The notes below the pieces were generated by a model. The model ran no database searches and was not told where the DNA came from. It saw only the letters and a list, made by a program, of their open reading frames with translations. The position numbers were made by a program, and so were the translations under genes. From Stenotrophomonas sp. BIO128-Bstrain (GTDB lineage: Bacteria > Pseudomonadota > Gammaproteobacteria > Xanthomonadales > Xanthomonadaceae): a stretch of 64,000 nucleotides of DNA. Below are positions 25,907 to 35,269 of this stretch, in pieces (the stretch's first letter is position 1; each line of letters opens with the position of its first letter). The stretch is from positions 2,604,001-2,668,000 of the forward strand of contig NZ_CP124620.1 of assembly GCF_030128875.1 (NCBI RefSeq), written 5' to 3'.

Positions 25907-26311
25907 TTACAGCGCGTCCAGATCGCCCAGCGCACGGATCAATCGACGCGCACGCTTGTCCGGCTTGTGCTCCGGCGGCAGGTAACCGTTCTTCGCCGCC
26001 GCACGCTGCAGGCGCACCTCCGCGCGGCGAGCCAGCGACGCTTCACTTTCGAGATACAACTGCTGCGCCACCGGTGCCGGGCCGCGCATATCGCTCAGGC
26101 CACGCACCTCGATCTCGAACACTTCATCGCCCCGGCTGATCTGCAGGGCTTCGCCCACGCGCACCGCGCGCGAGGATTTCGGACGCTGCCCGGCCACGTC
26201 CACCTTGCCGGTTTCCACCGCCTGTTTGGCCAGGCTGCGGGTCCGGAAAAACCGTGCGGCCCACAGCCACACGTCCAGCCGCACGGCGGCTACCGGTGTT
26301 GCTTCAGTCAT
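25907..26311 (-). CDS. hslR: S4-domain RNA-binding heat-shock protein (Hsp15-like)
   Basis: 134 residues. The N-terminal S4 domain reads VRLDVWLWAARFFRTRSLAKQAVETGKV, then GQRPKSSRAVRVG. In Escherichia coli, Hsp15 (HslR) binds free 50S subunits that carry nascent chains. A basic tail (PEHKPDKRARRLIR) is also typical. Its ATG overlaps the upstream lipoprotein gene by 8 bp, so the two are co-translated; the terminator of katG follows. Confidence 0.85.
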   Translation of the reverse strand: MTEATPVAAVRLDVWLWAARFFRTRSLAKQAVETGKVDVAGQRPKSSRAVRVGEALQISRGDEVFEIEVRGLSDMRGPAPVAQQLYLESEASLARRAEVRLQRAAAKNGYLPPEHKPDKRARRLIRALGDLDAL

Positions 26312-26645
26312 GCGTTCTACCCAGCTCCACGGCGTTGGCCGGTTGTCGATTTAGCGGTTGCGTCGCGTCCGGATTGCCGCGGCACCCCGTGCCACCGATC
26401 AGCGCCGGCACTCCGGCATCCAGATCACGGCGCTGACTGCCGACTTGGCATTCCGGTCGGTCCATGGGCCTTACCTGTGCGTCGCGCAGGCGGTCGTCCG
26501 TACTCGAACATGCGGCCAGCGAGGCGGCAATCAAGAGGGCCAGCGTGGTGCGGATGAACCGGTCATCCAGGAGGATCGGCAGCCGGCCAGCGGCCGGCAC
26601 TGCCGGGGGAGCGGCTGACGTGCGTTGAGACGCGGAAGTGCGCAT
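26304..26645 (-). CDS. Small predicted lipoprotein, start uncertain
   Basis: Up to 113 residues (ATG at 26645). A lipoprotein signal is clear: IRTTLALLIAASLAACSS with the lipobox Cys. But it begins about 30 residues into the longest frame, so translation probably starts further in at a non-ATG codon, or the upstream part is a recent addition. A GTAG-type palindrome lies inside that 5' part. The mature part is short, polar and not recognised. It overlaps hslR by 8 bp. Confidence 0.55.
   Translation of the reverse strand: MRTSASQRTSAAPPAVPAAGRLPILLDDRFIRTTLALLIAASLAACSSTDDRLRDAQVRPMDRPECQVGSQRRDLDAGVPALIGGTGCRGNPDATQPLNRQPANAVELGRTHD
26579..26603 (-). repeat. Decayed SMAG-type palindrome within lipoprotein 5' region
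   Basis: On the minus strand GCAGTGCCGGCC, GCT, GGCCGGCTGC. It matches the SMAG at 60413-60437 but with GCAG in place of GTAG. It is in the open reading frame upstream of the lipobox. Confidence 0.55.
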
Positions 26646-26709
26646 CGCGATATCCCCTTGATGGGCTTGGTGCTAGTGTGCCGCTCTCTGAGCATGATCT
26701 CCAGCGCAC

Positions 26710-28194
26710 ATGGCCAAAGCGCCGCTTGACCTGACCACCGGCCCGATCGGGCGCAATCTGTTCCTGTTCGCCCTGCCGATCCTGGCCGGCAACATCGCCC
26801 AGTCGCTGAACGGCTCGGTGAACGCGATCTGGGTCGGCCGCTTCCTCGGCGAAGCGGCGCTCACCGCCACCGCGAACGCCAACAACATCATGTTCTTCCT
26901 GATCGGCTCGGTGTTCGGCATCGGCATGGCCGCCTCGATCCTGATCGGCCAGTCGATGGGCGCACGCGACCTGCCGCAGGCGCGGCGCGTGATGGGCACC
27001 AGCGCGACCTTCTTCATCGGCCTGTCGGTGGTGATCGCGATTGCCGGCTGGTGGCTCTCACACCCGCTGCTGGCGGCGATGGGCACACCGGCCGAATCCC
27101 TGCCACTGGCCGAGGCCTACCTGCGCATCATCTTCCTGGCGATGCCCACGCTGTATGCCTTCGCCTTCCTGAGCTCGGCACTGCGCGGCGTGGGCGATTC
27201 ACGCACGCCGTTCCGCTTCCTGCTGCTCTCGGTGCTGCTGGATATCGGCTTCAACCCGCTGCTGATCTTCGGCATCGGCCCGTTCCCGCAGCTGGGCATC
27301 GCCGGCGCGGCCTGGGCCACGCTGATCGCGCAGACCCTCTCGCTGCTCGGCCTGCTCTGGTACATGCGCAACAAGCGCCATGTGCTCTGGCTGGGGCGCA
27401 AGGACATGGCGCTGTTCAAGATCGATGGGGAGATCCTGCGCGCCCTGGTGGTCAAGGGCGTGCCGATGGGCCTGCAGATGGTGCTGATCTCGCTGTCGAT
27501 GATCCTGATGATGACCATGGTCAACGGCTACGGCACCGATACCGCGGCCGCGTATGGCGCCTCGCTGCAGCTGTGGACCTATGTGCAGATGCCGGCGATG
27601 GCGATCGGCGCGGCGTGCTCGACCATGGCGGCACAGAACGTCGGCGCGCAGCGATGGGACCGCGTCCGTGGCACCGCCCGCAGCGGTGTGCTCTACAACT
27701 TCCTGCTGACCGGCGTGCTGATCCTGCCACTGATCCTGCTTGATCGTTACACGCTCGCGCTGTTCCTGCCCGAGGGCAGCCAGGCGCTGGAAGTGGCCCG
27801 CCACCTCAACCACATCGCGGTGTGGTCGTTCCTGTTCTTCGGCGTGAACTTCGTGATCTCCGGCGTGGTGCGCTCCACCGGCGCGGTGATCCCGCCGCTG
27901 CTGATCCTGGCCGCCTCGCTGTGGGGCATCCGCGTGCCGTTCGCCGAGCTGCTGCAGGACCGCTGGGGCGCCGACGCGGTGTGGTGGAGTTTCCCGGTCA
28001 GCTCGTTCTGCGCGATGCTGATGTCGCTGGCGTATTACCGCTGGGGCGGCTGGCGCAAGGCCCGCATGCTGCCCAGCCATCATGAAGAGCTGGCAGCCCC
28101 GGCCGAGATCCCGGCGTCGCCGCCGTCGCCCGTGGCGGACCCGAATCCCACCACGTTGCAGCCCGCCGCGGCGGGCAACGCACGTCCGGATTAG
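26710..28194 (+). CDS. MATE-family multidrug exporter
   Basis: 494 residues with about 12 hydrophobic segments. The N-terminus (LTTGPIGRNLFLFALPILAGN, NGSVNAIWVGRFLGEAAL) and the repeat of this layout in the second half (VVKGVPMGLQMVLISLS) are typical of MATE transporters, which expel cationic drugs using Na+ or H+ gradients in the inner membrane. The C-terminal tail is Pro/Ala-rich. It converges with and overlaps the next gene by 4 bp. No adjacent regulator, and the substrate cannot be told. Confidence 0.9.
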   Translation: MAKAPLDLTTGPIGRNLFLFALPILAGNIAQSLNGSVNAIWVGRFLGEAALTATANANNIMFFLIGSVFGIGMAASILIGQSMGARDLPQARRVMGTSATFFIGLSVVIAIAGWWLSHPLLAAMGTPAESLPLAEAYLRIIFLAMPTLYAFAFLSSALRGVGDSRTPFRFLLLSVLLDIGFNPLLIFGIGPFPQLGIAGAAWATLIAQTLSLLGLLWYMRNKRHVLWLGRKDMALFKIDGEILRALVVKGVPMGLQMVLISLSMILMMTMVNGYGTDTAAAYGASLQLWTYVQMPAMAIGAACSTMAAQNVGAQRWDRVRGTARSGVLYNFLLTGVLILPLILLDRYTLALFLPEGSQALEVARHLNHIAVWSFLFFGVNFVISGVVRSTGAVIPPLLILAASLWGIRVPFAELLQDRWGADAVWWSFPVSSFCAMLMSLAYYRWGGWRKARMLPSHHEELAAPAEIPASPPSPVADPNPTTLQPAAAGNARPD

Positions 28195-28580
28195 GCCACG
28201 CGACCCTGCAGCAGGGTCTTCCAGGCCGGCAGCCTGTAGCGCCGGCGCTGGTAGCGCATGAGCAGCGCCATCAGCAGGCCGAACAACAGCCCGGCCATGA
28301 CAGCACTGCCCACAGTGATGCCCAGCGTGAGCGAGCCAAGGTCAAGCACCAGCCCCATCAACAGACGCCACAGCACGCCCCACAGCACCCCGAACAGTCC
28401 GCCCATCACGAACAGGTTGCTGCTGAAGCTGGCGAGCAGCGGGGGCGGCACGCGCAGCCCCATGCGCCACAGCAGCCGATGCATCGGCGGTGCGCGCATG
28501 CCGGCGGGCACCCTGGCGTCGGCCATGGCCTGCAGGGCAAAACGTACGTCGGCGGGATAAGGGTCCATGTGCTTCTCCAT
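28191..28580 (-). CDS. DUF6404-like small membrane protein
   Basis: 129 residues from an ATG at 28580 (an ATG 12 bp later is also possible). The soluble N-terminal 35 residues (ALQAMADARVPAGMRAPPMHRLLWRMGLRVPPP) are followed by two membrane segments, about residues 58-82 and 92-110. The order of a short helix, PP-x-x-R-x-x-WRMG-x-x-V-x-PP, and two membrane helices matches what I recall of DUF6404 proteins. Function unknown. Confidence 0.6.
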   Translation of the reverse strand: MEKHMDPYPADVRFALQAMADARVPAGMRAPPMHRLLWRMGLRVPPPLLASFSSNLFVMGGLFGVLWGVLWRLLMGLVLDLGSLTLGITVGSAVMAGLLFGLLMALLMRYQRRRYRLPAWKTLLQGRVA

Positions 28581-28597
28581 CACGAGGCCACAAACGC

Positions 28598-28623
28598 AAA
28601 CGGCCACCCGAAGGTGGCCGTTT
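28598..28623 (-). terminator. Terminator after rplS
   Basis: AAACGGCCACC, 4-nt loop, GGTGGCCGTTT, a perfect 11-bp stem 30 bp past the rplS stop on the minus strand. It ends the ribosomal operon. Confidence 0.85.
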
Positions 28624-28653
28624 GAGGCGACAACCGAAGTTGCCGGCCGGGAA

Positions 28654-29061
28654 TTACTGGGCAGCCTTGGCAGCCAGGCGCGCGGCCTTGGCCTGCGCAG
28701 CAGCAGCCAGATCTTCCTTGATGCGGGCAGCCTTGCCTTCCAGGCCACGCAGGTAGTACAGCTTGCCGGCGCGGACCTTGCCACGACGCTTCACTTCGAC
28801 CGAGTCGATGATGGCGCTGTGGGTCTGGAAGACGCGCTCGACGCCGTAGCCGTGCGAGATCTTGCGGACGGTGAACGCGGAGTTCAGGCCGGCGTTCTTG
28901 GTGCCGATGACGACGCCTTCGTAAGCCTGCACGCGCTCACGGTTGCCTTCCTTCACCTTCACGTTGACGACGACGGTGTCACCCTGGCTGAACTTCGGCA
29001 GCTCGCGGGTGATCTGGGCGGATTCGAAGTCCGAGAGGATGGATTTGTTCAGCTTGCTCAT
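28654..29061 (-). CDS. rplS: 50S ribosomal protein L19
   Basis: 135 residues. [26 protein letters not shown] and [25 protein letters not shown] are the hallmark L19 sequences. L19 sits at the 30S-50S interface. The last 18 residues are an Ala/Lys-rich extension, common in Xanthomonadaceae. Fourth gene of the rpsP-rimM-trmD-rplS operon, separated from trmD by about 155 bp. Confidence 0.98.
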   Translation of the reverse strand: MSKLNKSILSDFESAQITRELPKFSQGDTVVVNVKVKEGNRERVQAYEGVVIGTKNAGLNSAFTVRKISHGYGVERVFQTHSAIIDSVEVKRRGKVRAGKLYYLRGLEGKAARIKEDLAAAAQAKAARLAAKAAQ

Positions 29062-29215
29062 GGGTGCACCGATAGTGTTCGGGTGGTCGTGTCATTCGAC
29101 AACGTGGGCTCATGCAGTCACCGGACTGTGCTGCACGTTTTTTGTAGGGATTCATGCCACCGCGCCCAAAAGGCCGATGGCAATCCCGAATTGTAAACAA
29201 GATCCCGCCCCCGCG

Positions 29216-29974
29216 CTAGGGGGTCGGATCCTTGGCAAGGGCCTGCCGTGCCTGCTCCAGCAGGAGACGGTCGGCCTTGGGCAACTGGCTTTCATCGAGC
29301 AGATCCGGCCGCCGCAGCGCGGTACGCAGCAGCGACTGCTGCCGTCGCCAACGGGCAATGGCGGCATGGTTGCCCGAGCGCAGCACGTCCGGGACAGTGC
29401 CCCATTCATGCTGCGCGGGATGACTGTAGTGCGGGCAGTCCAGCAGCCCCTGCGGGCCTTCGAAACTGTCCTGGGCGGCCGATTCGGCATCGCCGAGGGC
29501 CCCGTCCTGCAGGCGGGTGACCGCATCGACGATCACCGCCGCGCCCAGCTCTCCGCCGGACAGGACGTAATCGCCCAGCGAGATCTCCTCGGTGACCTCG
29601 GCCTCGAGGAAACGCTCGTCGATGCCTTCATAGCGGCCGCAGAGCAGGATCATGCGCGGCAGTGCCGCCAGTTCCCGGACCTTGGCCTGGGTCAGCGGCC
29701 TGCCCTGCGGGCTGAGGTAGATCACCGGCGCAGGCGCCGGGTCCGCCGCCTTGGCCGCAGCCAGGCAGGCCCGCAGCGGCTCGATCAGCATGACCATGCC
29801 CGGGCCACCCCCGAACGGACGGTCGTCCACCCGGCGGTAGTTGCCTTCGGCATAGTCACGCGGATTCCAGCCGTGCAGGTCCAGCAGACCGCGCTCAGCG
29901 GCACGGCCGACCACGCCCAGCGCGGCCGACTGCGCCATGAACTCGGGGAACAACGTGACGACATCGATACGCAT
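29216..29974 (-). CDS. trmD: tRNA (guanine-N1-)-methyltransferase TrmD
   Basis: 252 residues. TrmD makes m1G37 in tRNAs with a G36 anticodon end, preventing frameshifts. The knotted AdoMet site is visible in [13 protein letters not shown] and [11 protein letters not shown]. The N-terminus [12 protein letters not shown] and [13 protein letters not shown] are typical. Third gene of the rpsP operon; 5 bp separate it from rimM. Confidence 0.97.
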   Translation of the reverse strand: MRIDVVTLFPEFMAQSAALGVVGRAAERGLLDLHGWNPRDYAEGNYRRVDDRPFGGGPGMVMLIEPLRACLAAAKAADPAPAPVIYLSPQGRPLTQAKVRELAALPRMILLCGRYEGIDERFLEAEVTEEISLGDYVLSGGELGAAVIVDAVTRLQDGALGDAESAAQDSFEGPQGLLDCPHYSHPAQHEWGTVPDVLRSGNHAAIARWRRQQSLLRTALRRPDLLDESQLPKADRLLLEQARQALAKDPTP

Positions 29975-29979
29975 CCGGC

Positions 29980-30492
29980 CTAGAACTCCGGATCCCAGTC
30001 GACCACGATCAGGTTGGCCTCGAAATCCACCGAGACCACGAATTCGGGCTGCACGAACGGAATCATCCGCTCACGGTCACCCTGCACCACGAGCACATCG
30101 TTGGAGCCGGTCGAGAACAGGTGGGATGCCCGCCCAAGTTCGACGCCATCGACGGTACGCACCTGCAGGCCCTCCAGATCCACCCAGTAATATTCATCGG
30201 GCTTCGGCGGCGGCAGTGCGCTGCGCGCGACATAGACTTCGGTCCCGTACATCGCCTCGACCACGTCGCGGTCGGTGATGCCGGGAAACACGGCAACCAG
30301 ATGCTTGCCGGACTGACGTCCGCGCGCACCGGTGAGCGTGCTCTCCTGGCCGGCGGGGGTCCGCAGGATCCAGGGCTGATAGTGGAAAATGGCGGTACGC
30401 GGCTCGGTCCAGGACTCGAGCTTGATCTCGCCTCGCACACCAAAAGCGCCGACAATCCTGCCCAGCAGGATCCGGCGCTCGGTATCTTTCAT
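29980..30492 (-). CDS. rimM: Ribosome maturation factor RimM
   Basis: 170 residues. RimM helps 16S rRNA processing and binds S19 in the 30S head. [21 protein letters not shown] is the classical RimM N-terminal signature; the PRC-barrel half has [20 protein letters not shown] and [11 protein letters not shown]. Second gene of the operon, 43 bp after rpsP. Confidence 0.97.
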   Translation of the reverse strand: MKDTERRILLGRIVGAFGVRGEIKLESWTEPRTAIFHYQPWILRTPAGQESTLTGARGRQSGKHLVAVFPGITDRDVVEAMYGTEVYVARSALPPPKPDEYYWVDLEGLQVRTVDGVELGRASHLFSTGSNDVLVVQGDRERMIPFVQPEFVVSVDFEANLIVVDWDPEF

Positions 30493-30535
30493 CTGAATAG
30501 ACCGAATGGGCCGCGGCAGGCGCGGCCCTTCAGGA

Positions 30536-30796
30536 TCAGGCCGCGGAGGCCTGGGCCTTGGTCGCTTCCTTGTACAGGTTGCGGACCTTGTCGGTCATCT
30601 GGGCGCCGTTGGCGACCCACTTGTCGACCAGCGGCAGGTCCAGCACGATGCGGGACTCGGCACCCTGGGCAACCGGGTTGTAGTAACCGACGCGCTCGAT
30701 GTTGCGGCCATCACGGGCGCTGCGCGAGTCGGTCACGATGATGTGGTAGAACGGACGCTTCTTGGCGCCGCCGCGGGTCAGTCGAATCTTGACCAT
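30536..30796 (-). CDS. rpsP: 30S ribosomal protein S16
   Basis: 86 residues. [19 protein letters not shown] and RVGYYNPVA are standard for S16. First gene of the rpsP-rimM-trmD-rplS operon, transcribed from a strong promoter about 52 bp upstream. Confidence 0.98.
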   Translation of the reverse strand: MVKIRLTRGGAKKRPFYHIIVTDSRSARDGRNIERVGYYNPVAQGAESRIVLDLPLVDKWVANGAQMTDKVRNLYKEATKAQASAA

Positions 30797-30847
30797 GGTG
30801 TTGTTTCCTCAATTGCCCAGTCGCCAGGATGGCGCGGTAAGCCGGCG

Positions 30848-30876
30848 ATTATAGCGGCGGCCTCCCGCCATTCCAA
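30848..30876 (-). promoter_or_regulatory. Sigma-70 promoter of rpsP operon
   Basis: On the minus strand TTGGAA, 17 bp, TATAAT: a perfect -10 with good -35 and ideal spacing, 52 bp before the rpsP ATG. Confidence 0.85.
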
Positions 30877-30923
30877 GCCTGTGAAGGCCGTGAAAGCTGA
30901 ACAGGGCTCACTGATCGGCGCGT

Positions 30924-31712
30924 TCACGACGACAAGGGCTGCCAGGGTGTCCCGGCGAGCACCCGCCGGGCGTTGGCGCATAGGGCTTCCGAGTTCCCCA
31001 GTGCGACGTCATCGACCCTCGCGATCGGCCAGATGCCGGCGGCATTGCAGGCGATGGCGGCGTCGAACCCGGCCAGGTCCGCCAGCGCGACCGGCCGCAC
31101 CTGCTGATCGCCGCCCCACCCTGCCTGCAGCAGGCGTTCGTGGGTGCCGCGCAGCGCGCGCGCCTGCGGCCAGACCAGCGTGCCACCACTGGCGAAGGCG
31201 ATGTTCCAGGTGGTGCCTTCGCTGATATGCCCGTCGTCGCCAACGAACAGCGCGTCGTCCACGCCAGCCTGCAATGCCTCGCGACGATGCTGGAACAGTG
31301 CGAACGTACCGACATGCTTCACGTGCGGCAGCTCGCGCTGATAGCGCACCGTCCGCAGCCGCCGCGATATCGCCGGTAGATCGACCGGTGGCGCCACGGC
31401 GACCAGCACATCGACGGCCACCGGTTGCAGCGGCCGCCGGAAATCGAACTGGCGCGAGAACACAGTCACCCGCAGCGACGCATCGACCACGTCCTCGACC
31501 CGCAGCGCGCCGTGCATCCAGGCCCGCACCTGCAGCGGATCCAGTGCGCTGCCGAACAGCTCGGCCGTGCCCTGCTGCAGGCGCTGCAGATGCAGGTCCA
31601 GGCCCTGCACCGCACCACCGCGCACCTGCAACGAGGTGAAATGGCCGTAGTTGGTCAGCGCCCCGGCAAGATCATCGACCGTGGCCGGCCGGCCATTGCA
31701 GTACGGCGTCAT
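30924..31712 (-). CDS. pabC: Aminodeoxychorismate lyase
   Basis: 262 residues. A fold-type IV PLP enzyme that converts 4-amino-4-deoxychorismate to p-aminobenzoate and pyruvate in folate synthesis. [21 protein letters not shown] is the usual N-terminal region; the PLP lysine lies in [33 protein letters not shown] is the conserved phosphate-binding region. Its ATG overlaps the upstream stop as ATGA, so it is coupled to the nitronate-monooxygenase gene. Another class IV aminotransferase remains possible. Confidence 0.85.
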   Translation of the reverse strand: MTPYCNGRPATVDDLAGALTNYGHFTSLQVRGGAVQGLDLHLQRLQQGTAELFGSALDPLQVRAWMHGALRVEDVVDASLRVTVFSRQFDFRRPLQPVAVDVLVAVAPPVDLPAISRRLRTVRYQRELPHVKHVGTFALFQHRREALQAGVDDALFVGDDGHISEGTTWNIAFASGGTLVWPQARALRGTHERLLQAGWGGDQQVRPVALADLAGFDAAIACNAAGIWPIARVDDVALGNSEALCANARRVLAGTPWQPLSS

Positions 31713-32839
31713 CCCAGCAACGCCTTGGCGTCGGACCACATCTGCTGCAGCACCTCGGCGGCGGGGCGTGCCGGTGCCATCCACGCGGATTGCCCGGCCC
31801 AGGCCTGCATCGCATCGAGGTTGCTGTCGCGGCCCGCCTGCGCGCGCATCGGTGCGGTCAGGCCACGCTGCACCGGATACGGGCGCGGCGGCGGCGCATC
31901 GGCAGACGCGGCGGCACGTACATACGCGGTCGCCAGGCCACGGCCGAGGCGACCACTGAAGGCGCGGGTCGGCCAGGTATCTTCGGGTTCGGCCTCGGCC
32001 AATGCCTGCGACCACGCCGGATTCAAATGACACTCGGGGGTACGCAGGAACGCGGTGCCCACCTGCACCGCACTGGCGCCCAGCGTCAGCGCCGCGGCGA
32101 TGCCACGACCATCGGCAATGCCACCGGCGGCGATGACCGGGATGTCCAGATGATCAGCCAGCCGCGGCAGCAGCGCGAACAACCCGACCAGCTGGCGCTC
32201 GGCCGCATCGGGATCGAACGCGCCCCGATGCCCGCCGGCTTCAAACCCCTGCGCAACCACCGCGTCGGCGCCGGCAGCCTGTGCGGCGCGCGCTTCGGCC
32301 AGGGTGGTCGCGCACGCGATCCAGGCGATGCCGACGTCTTTCAGGCGCTGCACCTGCGCTGCGGAGAACACGCCCATGATGGTCGAGGCCACTGCCGGGC
32401 GCGCCTCGATCAGGGCATCGAACTGCGCATCAAAATCGGCTGGCCCGGCATCGGCCGCACTGGCCGGCACCTCCGGCCCCCACTGCGCCAGGAAGCGACG
32501 TGTCGCGGCTTCCGCATCGGCATCGCGCCGCGGCAGCGGATCAGGAATCCAGACATTGACCTGCGCCGGCCCTGCGGACTGCGCGCGGAAATCGGTCATC
32601 CACGCCACAATGTCCTGCGGCTGGGACAGCACCGCGCCCATCGCGCCCATGCTGCCGGCGTTGGCCAGCGCGGCCGACAGCGGCACCGGGCAGGCGCCGG
32701 CCATCGGCGCGAGCAGGATCGGGGCCTGCAATGCAAAACGCCGACAGAAGCTGTCGGCGCGTTCGAGAAGCGGGGAACCATTCACGCGCGGCGCACCTGG
32801 GGAAGGAGACGGTGCCAGCATACGCCGCACCGCCCCCAC
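31709..32839 (-). CDS. Nitronate monooxygenase-family FMN enzyme
   Basis: 376 residues (in-frame starts also at 32821 and GTG 32785). [20 protein letters not shown] is the FMN-binding start of nitronate monooxygenases (2-nitropropane dioxygenases); [16 protein letters not shown] is the second signature, and [19 protein letters not shown] with [12 protein letters not shown] binds phosphate. It oxidises nitronates such as propionate-3-nitronate, a respiratory toxin. Coupled to pabC downstream. Confidence 0.88.
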   Translation of the reverse strand: MGAVRRMLAPSPSPGAPRVNGSPLLERADSFCRRFALQAPILLAPMAGACPVPLSAALANAGSMGAMGAVLSQPQDIVAWMTDFRAQSAGPAQVNVWIPDPLPRRDADAEAATRRFLAQWGPEVPASAADAGPADFDAQFDALIEARPAVASTIMGVFSAAQVQRLKDVGIAWIACATTLAEARAAQAAGADAVVAQGFEAGGHRGAFDPDAAERQLVGLFALLPRLADHLDIPVIAAGGIADGRGIAAALTLGASAVQVGTAFLRTPECHLNPAWSQALAEAEPEDTWPTRAFSGRLGRGLATAYVRAAASADAPPPRPYPVQRGLTAPMRAQAGRDSNLDAMQAWAGQSAWMAPARPAAEVLQQMWSDAKALLG

Positions 32840-32861
32840 CCGGAATGCATGCGCGCAGGAC

Positions 32862-34241
32862 TCAGCCGAACGGCATGCCGCCGCGGCCGCCCATGGCGCC
32901 CATCATCCCCTTCATGCTGCGCATCATGCCCTTCATGCCGCCGCCGGCCATCTTGCTCATCATCTTTTCCATCTGCTGGAACTGCTTCATGAGCTTGTTG
33001 ACGTCGGCCGGGGTCAGGCCGGAACCACGCGCGATGCGGGCGCGGCGCGAGCCGTTGAGCAGGCCCGGGTTGCGGCGCTCTTTCTTGGTCATCGAGTTGA
33101 TGATCGCGATCATGCGCGGCACTTCCTTGCCCTGGCTGACCTGCTGCTTGAGATGCTCGGGAATCTGGCCCAGGCCCGGCAGCTTGTCCATCAGGCCGCC
33201 GATGCCGCCCATGTTCTGCATCTGCTCGAGCTGGTCACGCATGTCGTTCAGATCGAACTTCTTGCCCTTGGCGACCTTCTCGGCCAGCTTCTGGGCCTTG
33301 TCCTTGTCGACCTGCTGCTCGACCTGCTCCACCAGCGACAGCACGTCGCCCATGTCCAGGATGCGGCTGGCGATACGGTCCGGGTGGAACACATCCAGGC
33401 CGTCGGGCTTTTCGCTGACACCGACGAACTTGATCGGCTTGCCGGTGATGTAGCGCACGCTCAGCGCGGCACCACCGCGGGCGTCACCGTCGGTCTTGGT
33501 CAGCACCACGCCGGTCAGCGGCAGCGCATCGCCGAAGGCCTTGGCGGTGTTGGCGGCATCCTGGCCGGTCATGGCGTCGACCACGAACAGCGTTTCGGCC
33601 GGGTTGACCGCGGCGTGCAGCGCCTTGATCTCGGCCATCATCGCTTCGTCGATGGCCAGGCGACCGGCGGTATCGACGATCAGTACATCGACGAACGACT
33701 TGCGCGCGTCATCGATCGCGGCGCGGACGATCGCTTCCGGCTTCTGGTCGGCAGTGGACGGGAAGAACAGCACGCCCACCTGGTCGGCCAGGGTCTTGAG
33801 CTGCTCGATCGCGGCCGGACGGTAGACGTCGGCCGAGACCACCATCACCTTCTTCTTGCGCTTTTCCTTCAGGTGCTTGGCCAGCTTGCCCACGGTGGTG
33901 GTCTTGCCCGCACCCTGCAGGCCGGCCATCAGGATGATCGCCGGGGCCGGCACGTTGAGGTTCAGGTCCGAGGCGGCCGAGCCCATGACCGCGGTCAACT
34001 CGTCGCGCACGACCTTGATCAGCGCCTGGCCCGGGGTCAGCGACTTGAGCACTTCCTGGCCGACCGCGCGCACCTTGATGCGCTCGACCAGCGCCTGCAC
34101 CACGGGCAGCGCGACATCGGCCTCGAGCAGCGCGATGCGGACTTCGCGGGTGGCCTCGCGGATGTTTTCCTCGGTCAGGCGACCGCGGCCGCGCAGCCGC
34201 TCGATGGTGCCGGAGAGGCGCTGGGTCAGGGACTCGAACAT
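32862..34241 (-). CDS. ffh: Signal recognition particle protein Ffh
   Basis: 459 residues from an ATG at 34241. The SRP GTPase targets membrane proteins to the translocon with 4.5S RNA and FtsY. An N domain ([20 protein letters not shown]) is followed by G domain [31 protein letters not shown] and [13 protein letters not shown], then a Met-rich M domain whose last 35 residues are almost only Met, Gly and Lys/Arg. Divergent from ypjD, a frequent pairing. Confidence 0.98.
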   Translation of the reverse strand: MFESLTQRLSGTIERLRGRGRLTEENIREATREVRIALLEADVALPVVQALVERIKVRAVGQEVLKSLTPGQALIKVVRDELTAVMGSAASDLNLNVPAPAIILMAGLQGAGKTTTVGKLAKHLKEKRKKKVMVVSADVYRPAAIEQLKTLADQVGVLFFPSTADQKPEAIVRAAIDDARKSFVDVLIVDTAGRLAIDEAMMAEIKALHAAVNPAETLFVVDAMTGQDAANTAKAFGDALPLTGVVLTKTDGDARGGAALSVRYITGKPIKFVGVSEKPDGLDVFHPDRIASRILDMGDVLSLVEQVEQQVDKDKAQKLAEKVAKGKKFDLNDMRDQLEQMQNMGGIGGLMDKLPGLGQIPEHLKQQVSQGKEVPRMIAIINSMTKKERRNPGLLNGSRRARIARGSGLTPADVNKLMKQFQQMEKMMSKMAGGGMKGMMRSMKGMMGAMGGRGGMPFG

Positions 34242-34280
34242 GGAAGCGACCTGTTCAGAACAAAAGACAATGAGACCGCC

Positions 34281-34286
34281 AGTATA
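34281..34286 (-). promoter_or_regulatory. -10 element of ffh promoter
   Basis: TATACT on the minus strand within GTTATACTGG, 40 bp before the ffh ATG. No good -35 is seen 17 bp upstream. Confidence 0.5.
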
Positions 34287-34372
34287 ACGGTTCCGCCCCG
34301 GCTCCCGGACCGGCCGCAAGCTGCCGCCCGCCGGGCATCGCCAGCACCCCGGGGGTATGCGAAACTGACACG

Positions 34373-35167
34373 ATGACAATCGTTCTCATCGCGACCCTGC
34401 TGTACCTGACCGCCACCGGCCTGCTGGTGCGCGCGGTCGTCCGCGATGATGCGGTGACCTCCCCGGCCTGGCTGTGGCCGGCGCTCCCGGCGATGCTGCT
34501 GCACGGCGGCTATCACGTGCTGGTGGCGATGCGCACCAGCGGCGGCCCGGACATGCACTTTTTCGCGGCCCTGTCGCTGGTCGGCCTGGGCATGGCGTGG
34601 CTGACCTCGCTGGTCGCCGCGCGCGGGCGCATGGCAGCACTTGGCGTGCTGGTGTTCCCGATGGCCGCCGCGGTGTTGTGGATCTATCACGCCTACGGCC
34701 ACGAGCCGAGCAGGCCGCTGGGCTGGCAGCTGGCCACCCACGCGTGGATGGCCCTGCTTGCCTACGCCACCCTCAGCGTGGCCGCGCTGCTGGCGATCAT
34801 GCTGTGGCTGCAGGAGCGCGCCCTGCGCCGCCGCGATTTCCGGCCGTGGCTGCGCGCCCTGCCCCCGCTGGCCGATCTGGAAGCCCTGCTGTTCCGCGTG
34901 ATCGCGGTCGGCTTTGCACTGTTGACGCTCACCCTGGTGACCGGCGTGCTGTTCGTCGATGACCTGCTGGCGCAGAAGCTGGTCCACAAGACCGTGCTCA
35001 GCATCCTGTCCTGGATCGTGTTCGGCACCCTGCTGATCGGCCGCCGCCGCTATGGCTGGCGCGGCGCGAAGGCGGTGCACTGGACCCTGACCGCGATGGC
35101 GCTGCTGCTGCTGGCGTTCTTCGGCAGCCAGTTCGTGATCGAATTGGTGTTCGGCCGCACGCGATAG
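34373..35167 (+). CDS. ypjD: CcsA/YpjD-family cytochrome c assembly-like membrane protein
   Basis: 264 residues with about eight membrane segments. It belongs to the CcsA/CcmF-like family. HAWMALLAYATLSVAALLAIMLWLQERALR and VHKTVLSILSWIVFGTLLIGRRRYGWRGAKAVHW carry the His residues typical of the haem-handling family. YpjD lies next to ffh in many gammaproteobacteria; its role is not settled. Divergent from ffh, with the starts 130 bp apart. Confidence 0.85.
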   Translation: MTIVLIATLLYLTATGLLVRAVVRDDAVTSPAWLWPALPAMLLHGGYHVLVAMRTSGGPDMHFFAALSLVGLGMAWLTSLVAARGRMAALGVLVFPMAAAVLWIYHAYGHEPSRPLGWQLATHAWMALLAYATLSVAALLAIMLWLQERALRRRDFRPWLRALPPLADLEALLFRVIAVGFALLTLTLVTGVLFVDDLLAQKLVHKTVLSILSWIVFGTLLIGRRRYGWRGAKAVHWTLTAMALLLLAFFGSQFVIELVFGRTR

Positions 35168-35171
35168 AGGC

Positions 35172-35235
35172 GTGCCGACCAACGGTCGGCACCTGCCCGA
35201 ACCTCGCAAGGGGAGCTGCCGACTGTTGGCCGGCA
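35172..35235. repeat. SMAG-related palindromes after ypjD
   Basis: GTGCCGACC, AAC, GGTCGGCAC (35172-35192) is a perfect 9-bp stem and TGCCGAC, then GCCGGCA (35217-35235), a near-perfect second stem. Both resemble SMAG stems but lack the GTAG head. They lie between convergent genes. Confidence 0.6.
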
Positions 35236-35269
35236 GGCCGCTGGCGGGCACCAATCCGCTATCCGTTGA

